Shown here: piece by piece, positions 47,271 to 56,100 of the stretch
Numbering within the stretch: position 1 is the first letter of the stretch
Layout of the letters: each line of letters begins with the position of its first letter
Source: Mesobacillus subterraneus
GTDB lineage: Bacteria > Bacillota > Bacilli > Bacillales > Cytobacillaceae
Length of the DNA stretch: 64,000 nt
Assembly: GCF_023715485.1 (NCBI RefSeq)
Contig: NZ_JAMBOF010000001.1
Coordinates: 248,001-312,000 of the forward strand
Reading direction: 5' to 3'
Notes under the pieces: model-generated
The model's input: only the letters and a program-made list of their open reading frames with translations
What the model was told of the DNA's origin: nothing
Database searches by the model: none
Translations under genes and position numbers: made by a program

Positions 47271-49088
47271 ATGTCGAATGAATCTGCAGTAAAGAAGTTG
47301 CCAGGAAGAAATGAAGTAGCCACCGAAGATACGTGGAGACTTGAGGATATTTTTGCAAATGATGAAGCATGGGAAAAAGAGTTCAATGAAGTGAAGGGGC
47401 TGCTACCAGGGGTTCAGGAGTTCCAGGGCAAGCTAGGTAAAAACGCAGACCAGTTATACAACGCCCTTCAATTGCAGGATAAACTGCTCGAACGTTTGGG
47501 AAGGCTGTATACATATGCACATATGCGATATGACCAGGATACGACAAATTCCTTTTACCAGGGACTTGATGACCGTATCAAAAATTTATACTCTCAGGCA
47601 GGAAGCGCACTTGCCTACATTGTTCCTGAAATCCTTGCAGCTGATGAAGACAAAATTAAGGGTTTCTTAGAAGAAAAAGCAGAGCTTAAGCTTTATGAGC
47701 ATGCCTTGGAGGAAATCAACCTTCAACGGCCTCATGTCCTTTCTGCTGAACAGGAAGCTCTTCTTGCAGAGGCGTCAGAAGTGATGAGTTCACCTTCAAA
47801 TACATTTGGCATGCTGAATAATGCAGACCTTGAATTCCCTTCAATCAAGGACGAGAATGGGGAAGAGGTGGAAATTACGCATGGCCGCTACATCCGTTTC
47901 CTTGAGAGTGCGGATCGCAGGGTTCGCGAGGATGCATTCAAGGCTGTTTATAAAACATATGGCGGCTTCAAAAATACTTTCGCAAGCACATTGAGTGGAA
48001 ATATCAAAAAAGACAATTTCAATGCCAGAGTCCGCAAATATGACTCTGCAAGGCATGCTGCTCTTGCCGCGAACAACATTCCTGAAAGCGTCTATGAAAA
48101 CCTAGTTAATACGGTCAATGACAACCTGCATTTGCTTCACAGATATATAAAGCTTCGCCGTAAGGTTTTAGGTGTTGATAAGCTTCATATGTATGATCTA
48201 TACACACCGCTTGTCAAAAACGTGAAGATGGAAATTCCTTATGCTGAAGCAAAGGATTATGTTCTAAAGGGTCTTGAGCCACTGGGTGAGGAGTACACCA
48301 ATGTCCTAAAGGAAGGATTCGAAAATCGTTGGGTTGATGTATACGAGAACAAAGGAAAGCGCAGCGGAGCCTATTCCTCAGGAGCGTATGGCACAAATCC
48401 ATATATCCTCATGAACTGGCAGGACAACGTAAATAACCTATTCACTTTAGCTCACGAATTCGGACATTCCGTACACAGCTATTATACAAGGAAGACACAG
48501 CCATATCCATATGGCAGCTATTCAATCTTCGTTGCCGAAGTGGCATCTACATGCAATGAAGCTTTGCTAAATGATTATATGCTTAAAACGATTGATGATG
48601 AGCAGAAGAGACTGTATCTGCTGAATCATTATCTGGAAGGCTTTAGAGGAACGGTATTCAGGCAGACAATGTTTGCTGAATTTGAACATATGATCCACCA
48701 AAAAGCGCAGAATAATGAAGCATTGACTGCAGATTCGCTGACAAAGGATTACTATGAGTTAAATAAGAAGTATTTTGGAGAAGAGGATATTGAAATTGAT
48801 GAAGAAATCGGTCTTGAATGGTCAAGAATCCCGCATTTCTATTACAATTACTACGTCTACCAATATGCCACTGGTTTCAGCGCGGCAACTGCGCTGAGCA
48901 AACAAATCCTTGAAGAAGGGCAGCCAGCAGTTGAACGCTATATTGAGTTCCTCAAGTCAGGAAGCTCCGATTATCCAATCGAAGTCCTGAAAAAAGCCGG
49001 AGTCGATATGACAAGCTCAACACCAATCGAAGAAGCACTAAAAGTATTCGAAGAAAAACTAAATGAAATGGAAGCTTTGCTTTCATAA
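47271..49088 (+). CDS. pepF: Oligoendopeptidase F (M3B zinc peptidase)
   Basis: PepF is a cytosolic metallopeptidase that degrades imported oligopeptides, which fits the three peptide importers nearby. The 605-residue protein has the zinc motif His395-Glu-Phe-Gly-His399 (TLAHEFGHSVHSYY) with downstream EVASTCNEALL. Its N-terminal lobe includes LEDIFANDEAWEKEF. ATG 47271 follows GGAGG by 6 nt; the frame from 47220 is not the start. A terminator follows. Confidence 0.95.
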   Translation: MSNESAVKKLPGRNEVATEDTWRLEDIFANDEAWEKEFNEVKGLLPGVQEFQGKLGKNADQLYNALQLQDKLLERLGRLYTYAHMRYDQDTTNSFYQGLDDRIKNLYSQAGSALAYIVPEILAADEDKIKGFLEEKAELKLYEHALEEINLQRPHVLSAEQEALLAEASEVMSSPSNTFGMLNNADLEFPSIKDENGEEVEITHGRYIRFLESADRRVREDAFKAVYKTYGGFKNTFASTLSGNIKKDNFNARVRKYDSARHAALAANNIPESVYENLVNTVNDNLHLLHRYIKLRRKVLGVDKLHMYDLYTPLVKNVKMEIPYAEAKDYVLKGLEPLGEEYTNVLKEGFENRWVDVYENKGKRSGAYSSGAYGTNPYILMNWQDNVNNLFTLAHEFGHSVHSYYTRKTQPYPYGSYSIFVAEVASTCNEALLNDYMLKTIDDEQKRLYLLNHYLEGFRGTVFRQTMFAEFEHMIHQKAQNNEALTADSLTKDYYELNKKYFGEEDIEIDEEIGLEWSRIPHFYYNYYVYQYATGFSAATALSKQILEEGQPAVERYIEFLKSGSSDYPIEVLKKAGVDMTSSTPIEEALKVFEEKLNEMEALLS

Positions 49089-49096
49089 TAGGACGG

Positions 49097-49128
49097 AACC
49101 GGCCGCAGGAAATACGGCCGGTTTTATT
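49097..49128 (+). terminator. Terminator after pepF
   Basis: AACCGGCCG / CGGCCGGTT stem followed by TTATTT. Confidence 0.85.
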
Positions 49129-49137
49129 TGGATGAAA

Positions 49138-49311
49138 TTAAAATCCCTTAAAGTTTTTCCGGTTATTTAAATATATCAGTAAAATAAATAACGATAAAAA
49201 GAGGATAGGGGATGTTAGATACAAAGGGACGATATGCATCAAGCCTCCAATGTGAAGGATAAATGAAAAAAGTATGAATATTGCCATAAGGGAAAAAACT
49301 AGTTTATCCAT
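49138..49311 (-). CDS. yizD: Small membrane protein in the yizD position
   Basis: This 57-codon gene reads MDKLVFSLMAIFILFSFILHI...LNNRKNFKGF. It has two hydrophobic helices and a basic tail. CGGAGG lies 8 nt before the ATG at 49311. It sits between pepF and the RoxS/yjbH region on the minus strand, exactly where yizD lies in B. subtilis. The function is unknown. Its stop lies 10 bp from the pepF terminator. Confidence 0.75.
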   Translation of the reverse strand: MDKLVFSLMAIFILFSFILHIGGLMHIVPLYLTSPILFLSLFILLIYLNNRKNFKGF

Positions 49312-49391
49312 CAAGCATTCCTCCGAAAAATCACTACTTTAATTAATGTTTATGCGGTTGTCTAACTTTTCATGAATGGTATTTGACAATA

Positions 49392-49444
49392 TTGTGAAAT
49401 AACACACAAGTGTATTGTGATAGGGTATAGGGTTATGATATATT
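49392..49444 (+). promoter_or_regulatory. Rex-like operator and promoter of roxS
   Basis: TTGTGAAATAACACACAA (49392-49409) matches the Rex operator TTGTGAAATAATTCACAA at 16 of 18 positions. A plausible promoter follows (TTGTGA 49415-49420, 18-bp spacer, TATATT 49439-49444). In B. subtilis, RoxS expression is known to respond to ResD and to the NADH sensor Rex. Confidence 0.7.
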
Positions 49445-49450
49445 ATTGTC

Positions 49451-49570
49451 GTGAAGTTGATCACAAACAAACATTTACCCCTTTGTTTGACCGTGAAAAA
49501 TTTCTCCCATCCCCTTTGTTCGTATAATATAGAGAAAAGCCTTGCAGTTGGAGAGCTGCAAGGCTTTTTT
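49451..49570 (+). ncRNA. roxS: RoxS/RsaE regulatory small RNA
   Basis: This RNA of about 120 nt carries the hallmark RsaE/RoxS core. It has a C-rich ACCCCTTTGTTTG element, then GTGAAAAATTTCTCCC and ATCCCCTTTGTT, and a strong terminator hairpin (AAAGCCTTGCAG / CTGCAAGGCTTT, 49536-49567) with a T-run. The C-rich regions pair with ribosome binding sites of central-metabolism and redox mRNAs. The pepF-to-yjbH intergenic location is the known one in Bacillus and Staphylococcus. The 5' end is inferred from the promoter, so it may be off by a few bases. Confidence 0.9.
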
Positions 49571-49629
49571 CGTGTTGCATTGGATAATTTAAAGGCAACG
49601 CCACGGCAATCCAAAAGCACAAGAGAAAC

Positions 49630-49659
49630 GTAAAAAATAACCGTGCAACTCTGCACGGT
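49630..49659 (-). terminator. Terminator after yjbI-yjbH
   Basis: ACCGTGCA / TGCACGGT stem (49640-49659) touching the yjbH stop codon. On the minus strand it is followed by TTATTTTTTAC. Confidence 0.85.
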
Positions 49660-50540
49660 CATCCTTCTTGGTATCTCCAAAACATGCCATATTTAGCGGG
49701 GATTTGTTCTACCTGCTGCTTCAGCATCAATTTCTTCATTTCCTTTTCCGCCTGTGCCACGGTCATGTCATATACGACGGCAATTTCTTTTGAAGCGACC
49801 ATTTTGTATTGCTTCATAAATAATTCGAGTGTGGGCGGCTTTGCTGGTTCTGGTTTTTTCTGCAGCATTTCTTCAAGGATTTGGACATACACCTCATAAG
49901 GGTATAGTCCAGTGATCTTGATGCCTTCCTCTTCGATATTCGCATTAAAAAAGACGAGTGTCGGAATCTCCTGGACATCCATTTCATTCGTTATTTTCAT
50001 GTCACACTGAAATGCCTTAGCGGCTGTTTCAGAGTGAATGTCTGTCACGAATTCTTCTACGTCAAGACCGACATTGCGTGCGCATGTCTTCAACACTTCA
50101 AAGTTAGAGACATTTTGCTTTTCTAAAAATAATACTTCCTGCAGCTGGCGGAGGAATCTGATGCCTTTCTTTTTTCCTTGCAGCTCTGCGGATTTAATAG
50201 CGATAGAAGCTAAATAAGGCGATGAGACCGGATTCTCGAACCACAGATTCCCGTCACAAGACATTCCAGTCCTGCTTGCTGTTTTTTCCCAAAGCTCGGC
50301 AATCGATTCGTATCGTTTCTTTCTGCCCATATTCAGGGTGGCAAGTCTTCCGCTTAAGATATGTCGGATGGAAAAATATTTACCATACTCGATGTGGAGC
50401 TTTTTAATGATCGGCTCAAGTGCCCAGCATTCCGGGCAAAGAGGATCAACGAACATATAGATTTCGATTGGCTTTTTATCCATTCCATGGCAAAACTCTG
50501 ATGGATCGTAGCTCAACAGGTTTTCTCTTTTGAGTTTCAT
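49659..50540 (-). CDS. yjbH: Spx adaptor YjbH (SpxH), DsbA-like
   Basis: YjbH binds Spx and accelerates its degradation by ClpXP; oxidation or aggregation of YjbH stabilises Spx. The 293-residue protein has a thioredoxin/DsbA-like fold with the C35-P-E-C38 motif ([15 protein letters not shown]) and a helical C-terminal region. It overlaps yjbI by 4 bp (ATGA), forming the yjbIH operon. Its target Spx is encoded about 7 kb away. The Cys-x-x-Cys motif is intact. Confidence 0.93.
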   Translation of the reverse strand: MKLKRENLLSYDPSEFCHGMDKKPIEIYMFVDPLCPECWALEPIIKKLHIEYGKYFSIRHILSGRLATLNMGRKKRYESIAELWEKTASRTGMSCDGNLWFENPVSSPYLASIAIKSAELQGKKKGIRFLRQLQEVLFLEKQNVSNFEVLKTCARNVGLDVEEFVTDIHSETAAKAFQCDMKITNEMDVQEIPTLVFFNANIEEEGIKITGLYPYEVYVQILEEMLQKKPEPAKPPTLELFMKQYKMVASKEIAVVYDMTVAQAEKEMKKLMLKQQVEQIPAKYGMFWRYQEG

Positions 50541-50938
50541 GTGCTCTCACCGGTTTCGTCATCAGGAGTATTGATCATATGCTGTGCAGTAAGGTATAAC
50601 CGCGCGTAGAAATCTTCCCTGATTGGCCCGTCAAGGCCAACCTCATCCATCGCCTCGACCATACAGGAAAGCCATGCTTTCGCCCTTGCCGGTGTGACTT
50701 CAAAAGGCAGATGCCTTGCACGGAGCATTGGGTGCCCATGTTCACTAGTGTATAAAGGCGGCCCACCTAAATATTGTGTCAAAAACTGCTTTTGCTTGCG
50801 GGCAGTTTCAGAAAGATCATCCGGGAATATAGGAGCAAGATCGGGATGCATTCCAACACGGTGGTAAAAAGCATCGACCAGCCGGTGAAGTGTTCCTTCG
50901 CCAATGGCTTCGAATGGTAAGGTCTTATTCTCAACCAT
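50537..50938 (-). CDS. yjbI: Group II truncated haemoglobin YjbI
   Basis: This 133-residue trHbO-type globin has proximal His76 (LRARHLPF), Tyr25 at the B10 position and the [14 protein letters not shown] segment. Such proteins bind oxygen or react with peroxide/NO, and YjbI is linked to redox stress via the YjbIH operon. SD AAAGGAG on the minus strand. It is translationally coupled to yjbH. Confidence 0.93.
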   Translation of the reverse strand: MVENKTLPFEAIGEGTLHRLVDAFYHRVGMHPDLAPIFPDDLSETARKQKQFLTQYLGGPPLYTSEHGHPMLRARHLPFEVTPARAKAWLSCMVEAMDEVGLDGPIREDFYARLYLTAQHMINTPDDETGEST

Positions 50939-51080
50939 ATTGATAACTCCTTTAAAATAGATTTTAAAATTTCGTTCTGCTTAATAGTTATGATATTTAT
51001 TGTAGCAATGCTAAATTTATATCTCAAACAAATAGCCTTGCAATCGTGTAATTATGGTTTATCTGCTTTACTAATGTACA

Positions 51081-51118
51081 CAAAAAGGCCGTCTGTTACC
51101 ACAGGCAGACGGCCAAAA
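51081..51118 (-). terminator. Terminator after yjbJ
   Basis: GGCCGTCTG / CAGACGGCC stem (51088-51114). On the minus strand it is followed by TTTTTG. Confidence 0.85.
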
Positions 51119-51130
51119 GGGATGGGAATA

Positions 51131-51772
51131 TCATCCATAAAAGCTATTGGTTACTTTTTGTACGTACTTTTGGGTTTCTTTGAATGGCGGGATTCCGCCG
51201 TATTTATCAACGTTTCCAGGTCCCGCGTTATAGGCGGCGAGAGCAAGCTCAAGGTTGTTGTCGTACTTGTCGAGCATTTGGCGCAAATATTTGCTTCCAG
51301 CGAAGATGTTTTCCGCTGGGTCAAAGACATTTTTAACGCCAAGTCCCCTCGCAGTGCCTGGCATCAATTGCATCAAGCCTGATGCTCCAGCCGGGCTGAC
51401 AGCATTCGGATTGAAATTGGATTCCTTTTGGATGACTGATTTAATCAGCTTGGCAGGAAGGTTGAAGGCTGCGGCGGCTTGATCAACGATTTCATTAAAG
51501 TCTGTGTTTTTCACAGACATCTTTGTAAGCTGGATAGGAGGGAGCATTTGCCCGATACCTATAGTATTTAAATTAAACGATTTCATGGCAGTTTGCGTAC
51601 TGCCGAATATGTCTTCCAAGCGAGTTGCAGTTGCTCCCAAAGTGTCACTTTTTTCAGAGAGCAGGCCGGATAGCATTTCCTGGAATGGGCTATTACCAGA
51701 TTGTCCAGACGGTTTAGTGAAATTTTGGAGGGCTTGCAATTCAAGCATGACTTTTAACTGGTCAACGTTCAT
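51131..51772 (-). CDS. yjbJ: Lytic transglycosylase-like protein YjbJ (SLT domain)
   Basis: This 213-residue protein has a C-terminal soluble lytic transglycosylase domain: IKSVIQKESNFNPNAVSPAGASGLMQLMPGTARGLGV (catalytic Glu in QKESNF) and LALAAYNAGPGNVDKYGGIPP. The N-terminal 95 residues are polar and disordered-looking. No signal peptide or lipobox is visible, so the route to the cell wall is unclear. ATG 51772 is 8 nt from AGGAG; TTG 51778 is too close. Confidence 0.85.
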   Translation of the reverse strand: MNVDQLKVMLELQALQNFTKPSGQSGNSPFQEMLSGLLSEKSDTLGATATRLEDIFGSTQTAMKSFNLNTIGIGQMLPPIQLTKMSVKNTDFNEIVDQAAAAFNLPAKLIKSVIQKESNFNPNAVSPAGASGLMQLMPGTARGLGVKNVFDPAENIFAGSKYLRQMLDKYDNNLELALAAYNAGPGNVDKYGGIPPFKETQKYVQKVTNSFYG

Positions 51773-51793
51773 TATCAAATCTCCTGCCTGGTT

Positions 51794-52381
51794 TTACTCT
51801 TTTAAGAGACTGTATTTTTTAGTGTAGAACCTTTTAATCTTATTATCGGTCGTTCTCACTGGGATCTTTAATTCATCAAGCATTTCAGAGAAAATCCTGA
51901 ATCCGTCTGTTTCATCGGTTACTTCATATTCTATCTCATAATCTTCTGTATTTAAATAGTAACTATGGTCCAGGACAAGCAGCCCTCCCTTGTAATCAAA
52001 CTCAGCGCGTTCTGTTGTCAGGGATCCGAAGTAATGCAATTCGTCTGCATCATGGATCAATTTACATACAGCTTCTTTTACTTCACCGTCAAGGAGCTTT
52101 CCGGTTGATAGAATCTCTTCTGCCTGGGCAGCGGATAGCTGTTGATTTGTTTCTAGCAAACCTTGAGCTGCAGGCTGCTTTAAAGTCATTTCAAACTCTG
52201 TTCCTTTTTCCCTGATTCGCAATGCAGAGTGATGGTCCTTCAGCGAGAAAGAGGGAGTATCGAAGTAATGGTTGATCTGTTTTTTAAAATTGGCGGAATC
52301 TATTAGGAAATGTGTTTTGAGGCGAAGGAATTCTTCCTCAGTCAGCATGTTTTTAAATTCAATTTCTATGTTCTGGCTCAT
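51794..52381 (-). CDS. yjbK: CYTH domain protein YjbK
   Basis: This 195-residue CYTH/triphosphate-tunnel-family protein has an N-terminal ExExK signature (NIEIEFKNML), and ALRIREKGTEFEMTLKQPA, RAEFDYKGGLLVLDHSYYLNTEDYEIEYEV and NKIKRFY follow. Family members bind or hydrolyse triphosphates or polyphosphate with divalent metals. It is adjacent to the (p)ppGpp synthase gene relQ but on the opposite strand. B. subtilis YjbK has the same place. Confidence 0.88.
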   Translation of the reverse strand: MSQNIEIEFKNMLTEEEFLRLKTHFLIDSANFKKQINHYFDTPSFSLKDHHSALRIREKGTEFEMTLKQPAAQGLLETNQQLSAAQAEEILSTGKLLDGEVKEAVCKLIHDADELHYFGSLTTERAEFDYKGGLLVLDHSYYLNTEDYEIEYEVTDETDGFRIFSEMLDELKIPVRTTDNKIKRFYTKKYSLLKE

Positions 52382-52501
52382 GGTATGACCGTCCTTTCAG
52401 GATTTACTGTCTTTATTATCTCGTTAAACAGCTTTTGCTTCAATCCTTAGTAGAAATTGGTTCGATATGATAAAATAAAAAAGATTATGGAGGTTGAAAA
52501 A

Positions 52502-52882
52502 ATGAGCCAAAGAATTATGATTACCAATTCGATTATTGAAAACAATGAGTTGTTGCTCAGCACTGATTCACAAATAGAAATTGCTGATATATCAGCAACA
52601 GGCCAGATGTTAGTTGATTCTGATCAATTATCTTTTATTTATATTGTAGATAGAGAAGGCGGCTATCAATATATCTCGATTCCTGTGGGAATGTGGAGCA
52701 TTATTCAGAAAGGCCTGCAGTCAGCGATGGATACTTATTTGGCTGCCAATGGCAGCAAGCTTAAGCTTGAAGGCTTCCGTGAAGAAATGGAATATTTGAT
52801 TGCGAATATTACTGGTAATAGCAATTACGGAGAGGAAATGGTCGCGAAAGTGGAACAAGTTTTTGCCACACCCTCGGCTTAG
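52502..52882 (+). CDS. yjbL: Conserved hypothetical protein YjbL
   Basis: This 126-residue soluble protein (MSQRIMITNSIIENNELLLSTDSQIEIAD...) has a predicted beta-strand N-terminal half and a helical C-terminal half (SAMDTYLAANGSKLKLEGFREEMEYLIANI). No catalytic motif was seen and the function is unknown. GGAGG SD before ATG 52502. It is upstream of relQ in the same orientation, 34 bp apart, so likely co-transcribed. Confidence 0.75.
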   Translation: MSQRIMITNSIIENNELLLSTDSQIEIADISATGQMLVDSDQLSFIYIVDREGGYQYISIPVGMWSIIQKGLQSAMDTYLAANGSKLKLEGFREEMEYLIANITGNSNYGEEMVAKVEQVFATPSA

Positions 52883-52916
52883 GCTTTCGTGAATAGAACC
52901 GGATGAGGTGACTGAT

Positions 52917-53555
52917 GTGAAACACTGGGATCAATTTTTAGAACCTTATAAACACGCTGTTGAAGAACTAAAGGTAAAGCTTAAAGGCATTAGAAGCCAA
53001 TACGAGCTTGATTCCGACCATTCCCCGATTGAATTTGTCACAGGAAGGGTAAAACCAATTGCAAGCATCCTGGATAAAGCACATCAAAAAGGAATTTCGT
53101 TAGATAAGCTTGAAACTGAGATGCAGGATATTGCCGGGTTGAGAATCATGTGCCAGTTCGTTGATGATATTAAAACTGTCGTGGAATTATTGAGGAGCCG
53201 GAACGATTTCGAGATTGTCGAGGAGAGGAATTACATCTCCCATAAGAAAGCGAGCGGCTACCGTTCCTATCATGTCGTAATCCGCTATCCGGTCCAGACA
53301 ATCAGGGGAGAAAGGAATATCCTCGCTGAAATCCAGATCCGTACACTTGCGATGAATTTCTGGGCAACAGTGGAACATTCATTGAATTATAAGTACAAAG
53401 GGCTCTTCCCAGAGGATATTAAAATCAGGCTTCAGCGGGCAGCTGAGGCAGCGTTCCGCCTCGATGAAGAAATGTCTACGATCAGAGGAGAGATTCAGGA
53501 TGCCCAGGCTTTTTTCACACGTAAAAAAGAGATGCAGCAGGATGGGAAGAAATAG
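52917..53555 (+). CDS. relQ: Small alarmone synthetase RelQ (YjbM)
   Basis: RelQ is a GTP pyrophosphokinase making (p)ppGpp/pGpp without a hydrolase domain. The 212-residue protein has the RelA/SpoT synthetase core: FVTGRVKPIASILDK, MQDIAGLRIMCQFVDDI, YRSYHVVIRYPV, AEIQIRTLAMNFWATVEHSLNYK. GTG 52917 follows GATGAGG by about 8 nt and gives the known N-terminus; GTG 52908 lies within the SD. It precedes nadK by about 30 bp. Confidence 0.92.
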   Translation: MKHWDQFLEPYKHAVEELKVKLKGIRSQYELDSDHSPIEFVTGRVKPIASILDKAHQKGISLDKLETEMQDIAGLRIMCQFVDDIKTVVELLRSRNDFEIVEERNYISHKKASGYRSYHVVIRYPVQTIRGERNILAEIQIRTLAMNFWATVEHSLNYKYKGLFPEDIKIRLQRAAEAAFRLDEEMSTIRGEIQDAQAFFTRKKEMQQDGKK

Positions 53556-53587
53556 TTTAACACTGATATGCGGGGGTGTTTGAATTC

Positions 53588-54388
53588 ATGAAATTCGCGA
53601 TTACTTCAAAAGGGGATTCCCGGTCAAATACATTGATGCATAAAATGAGGACTTATTTATTGGATTTTGATCTTATCTATGATGAAGACCAGCCAGATAT
53701 TTGTATTTCAGTCGGCGGCGACGGCACGCTGTTATATGCTTTCCATCGTTATAGCAGCAGGCTCGATAAAACAGCATTTATTGGAGTACATACCGGCCAT
53801 CTCGGCTTTTATGCTGACTGGGTTCCGGAGGAAATAGAAAAGCTTGTCATCGCTATAGCAAAAACACCTTACCAGGTGATCGAATATCCTCTGCTCGAGG
53901 TTATCATAAGATACCAGCATGGCGGCAGGGAAACCAGGTATCTCGCCCTGAATGAATCCACTGTCAAATCCGTTGAAGGCACCCTGGTCATGGATGTTGA
54001 AATAAGGGGCCAGCATTTTGAACGCTTCCGCGGCGATGGTTTGTGTGTATCCACTCCATCAGGAAGCACTGCATACAACAAAGCGTTGGGAGGAGCAATC
54101 CTTCACCCATCGTTAAGGGCCATTCAGGTCGCTGAAATGGCTTCTATTAATAACCGGGTGTTCAGGACAGTTGGCTCTCCATTAATCCTCCCGGACCATC
54201 ATACTTGTACATTAAAACCAGTCAACAGGCCGGACTTCCAGGTGACAGTTGACCACCTGACGCTTTTGCATAAAGACGTAAAATCCATTCAGTTCAGAGT
54301 GGCAGATGAAAAAATCCGCTTTGCGCGATTCAGGCCGTTCCCATTCTGGAAACGGGTTCATGATTCATTTATTTCTGACAGCGATTGA
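53588..54388 (+). CDS. nadK: NAD kinase
   Basis: NadK phosphorylates NAD to NADP. The 266-residue protein has the GGDG motif with Asp45 ([15 protein letters not shown]), [14 protein letters not shown], and [24 protein letters not shown] 53588 follows GGGGGTG; a shorter spaced start at 53576 is unlikely. It is in the yjbL-relQ-nadK run. A 52-bp tandem array separates it from the RluD-type gene. Confidence 0.93.
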   Translation: MKFAITSKGDSRSNTLMHKMRTYLLDFDLIYDEDQPDICISVGGDGTLLYAFHRYSSRLDKTAFIGVHTGHLGFYADWVPEEIEKLVIAIAKTPYQVIEYPLLEVIIRYQHGGRETRYLALNESTVKSVEGTLVMDVEIRGQHFERFRGDGLCVSTPSGSTAYNKALGGAILHPSLRAIQVAEMASINNRVFRTVGSPLILPDHHTCTLKPVNRPDFQVTVDHLTLLHKDVKSIQFRVADEKIRFARFRPFPFWKRVHDSFISDSD

Positions 54389-54444
54389 GTGTGCACCTTT
54401 GAAAACGGTTCAAGAACATAACGAGTTGCAGCTAGGGAATCATT

Positions 54445-55066
54445 AATGACATTTTGTAGGTTGAAAGCCATCAAAGCGTCCAAGAATGGTTTTAAAGGAC
54501 ATTTGAGACGATGGATACCATCGAAATGTCAAAAATACGGGATTTATTGGACATTTCTGAAGGTGACGGCATTAAAAGGTCCAAGAAGAGGGACTTAATG
54601 GACATTTCGGAAGGTGAACGGCATCAAAATGTCCAAGAAGAGGGTTTTAATGGACATTTCGGAGGGTGAACCGCATCGAAATGTCCAAGAAGAGGGACTT
54701 AATGGACATATCGGAAGGTGAACCGCATCGAAATGTCCAAGAAGAGGGACTTAATGGACATATCAGAAGGTGAACGGCATCAAAATGTCCAAGAAGAGGG
54801 ATTTATTGGACATATCGGAAGGTGAACGGCATCAAAATGTCCAAGAAGAGGGTTTTAATGGACATTTCGGAAGGTGAACGGCATCAAAATGTCCAAGAAG
54901 AGGGTTTTAATGGACATTTCGGAAGGTGAACGGCATCAAAATGTCCAAGAAGAGGGATTTATTGGACATTTCGGAAGGTGAGTGGCATCAAAATGTCCAA
55001 AAAGAAGACCTTAATGGACTTATCAGAGATTTAATGACATCAAAATGTCCCAATAGATGATCTTGA
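54445..55066. repeat. 52-bp tandem repeat array with internal dyads
   Basis: Unit starts (GGAC) lie at 54497, 54549, 54600, 54652, 54704, 54756, 54808, 54860, 54912, 54964 and 55016: ten intervals, nine of 52 bp and one of 51. A decayed unit lies on each side. Each unit has GGACATTT and AAATGTCC arms about 18 nt apart, and the AAATGTCC of one unit also faces the GGACATTT of the next across about 16 nt. Linkers are themselves conserved (GGAAGGTGAACGGCATC; AAGAAGAGGGtTTTAAT with variants), so it is not CRISPR. It fills the nadK to RluD-type intergenic gap; no ORF of note. Confidence 0.92.
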
Positions 55067-55114
55067 ACTTGTAAACCCAAACACAGAGAAACAATTAAGA
55101 CAGGAGCCGCTAAT

Positions 55115-56008
55115 ATGGCGAAAAACTTTACATTGGAATTCACAGCTGAGGCTGTTGACCATGGGAAAATGCTAAAGGAGTTCATCAGAGACAAAGAAAT
55201 CTCCAAATCCGCGCTGACTGACATTAAGTTTAATGGCGGTTTCATTTCTGTGAATGGTCAGGAAGTGAATGTAAGGTATATTATCAAATGCGGTGACCGT
55301 GTCAGCGTTGCCTTTCCTTCTGAGGTTCCGTCTGCTGGGATGAAGGGAGAGGAAATACCTCTGTCGCTTGTCTATGAGGATGAATATATTCTTGTTATTA
55401 ATAAGCCAGCAGGAATGAATACGATTCCATCACGCGAGCATCCAGCCGGCAGTCTGGCCAACGGGCTGATAGGCTACTACGAACGCAGTGGATTATCTGC
55501 AACTACCCATATTGTAACCAGGCTTGATAGGGATACTTCCGGACTCGTACTGATAGCGAAGCATAGCCATATCCATCATTTGTTCAGCAAACAACAGCGA
55601 GCAGGCGGGGTAAAGCGGACTTATGAAGCCTTTGCTGAAGGCAATATTGAACTTGATCATGGCAAGGTCGAAGAACCAATTGCGAGAAAAAGTGACAGCA
55701 TCATTGAACGGGAAGTAAACCCAGCTGGGCAATATGCCTGCACTTTATATGAGGTTCTCCAGCGACTCGAAGGTTTTACGCATATTAAGCTTAAGCTTTT
55801 GACAGGAAGGACCCATCAAATACGGGTTCATATGGCCCTCATAGGCCATCCGCTGCTAGGAGATACTTTATATGGAGGATACAGGGGTGAAATTTCCAGA
55901 CAGGCTTTGCACTGCAGAGAAATCAAGTTCTTTCATCCCTTTTTACAAAAGGAAATGCAATTCTCGGCAAACCTGCCGGTCGATATGATTGAAGTACTAG
56001 CAAAATAA
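55115..56008 (+). CDS. yjbO: RluA/RluD family pseudouridine synthase YjbO
   Basis: This 297-residue enzyme isomerises uridine to pseudouridine in RNA (rRNA likely, exact site unknown). It has an N-terminal S4-like segment (MLKEFIRDKEISKSALTDIKFNGGFISVNGQEV). The catalytic motif is HIVTRLDRDTSGLVLIAK (Asp in RLDRDTSG), followed by KLLTGRTHQIRVHMALIGHPLLGDTLYGG. SD ACAGGAG before ATG 55115. A terminator follows directly. Confidence 0.88.
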   Translation: MAKNFTLEFTAEAVDHGKMLKEFIRDKEISKSALTDIKFNGGFISVNGQEVNVRYIIKCGDRVSVAFPSEVPSAGMKGEEIPLSLVYEDEYILVINKPAGMNTIPSREHPAGSLANGLIGYYERSGLSATTHIVTRLDRDTSGLVLIAKHSHIHHLFSKQQRAGGVKRTYEAFAEGNIELDHGKVEEPIARKSDSIIEREVNPAGQYACTLYEVLQRLEGFTHIKLKLLTGRTHQIRVHMALIGHPLLGDTLYGGYRGEISRQALHCREIKFFHPFLQKEMQFSANLPVDMIEVLAK

Positions 56009-56012
56009 TTCC

Positions 56013-56045
56013 AGGCAAATCCCAAAAGCGGATTTGCCTTTTTTG
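56013..56045 (+). terminator. Terminator after yjbO
   Basis: AGGCAAATCC / GGATTTGCCT stem followed by TTTTTTG. Confidence 0.9.
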
Positions 56046-56100
56046 ATGTGTAGGAAATTATAAAATTATAGTTGTGGATAACTACAGGTAGTATTCTTAA

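Noticed and set aside
54445-55066. CRISPR array
   Set aside because: The segments between the dyad arms are conserved from unit to unit, the period is a constant 52 bp, and no cas gene is present.
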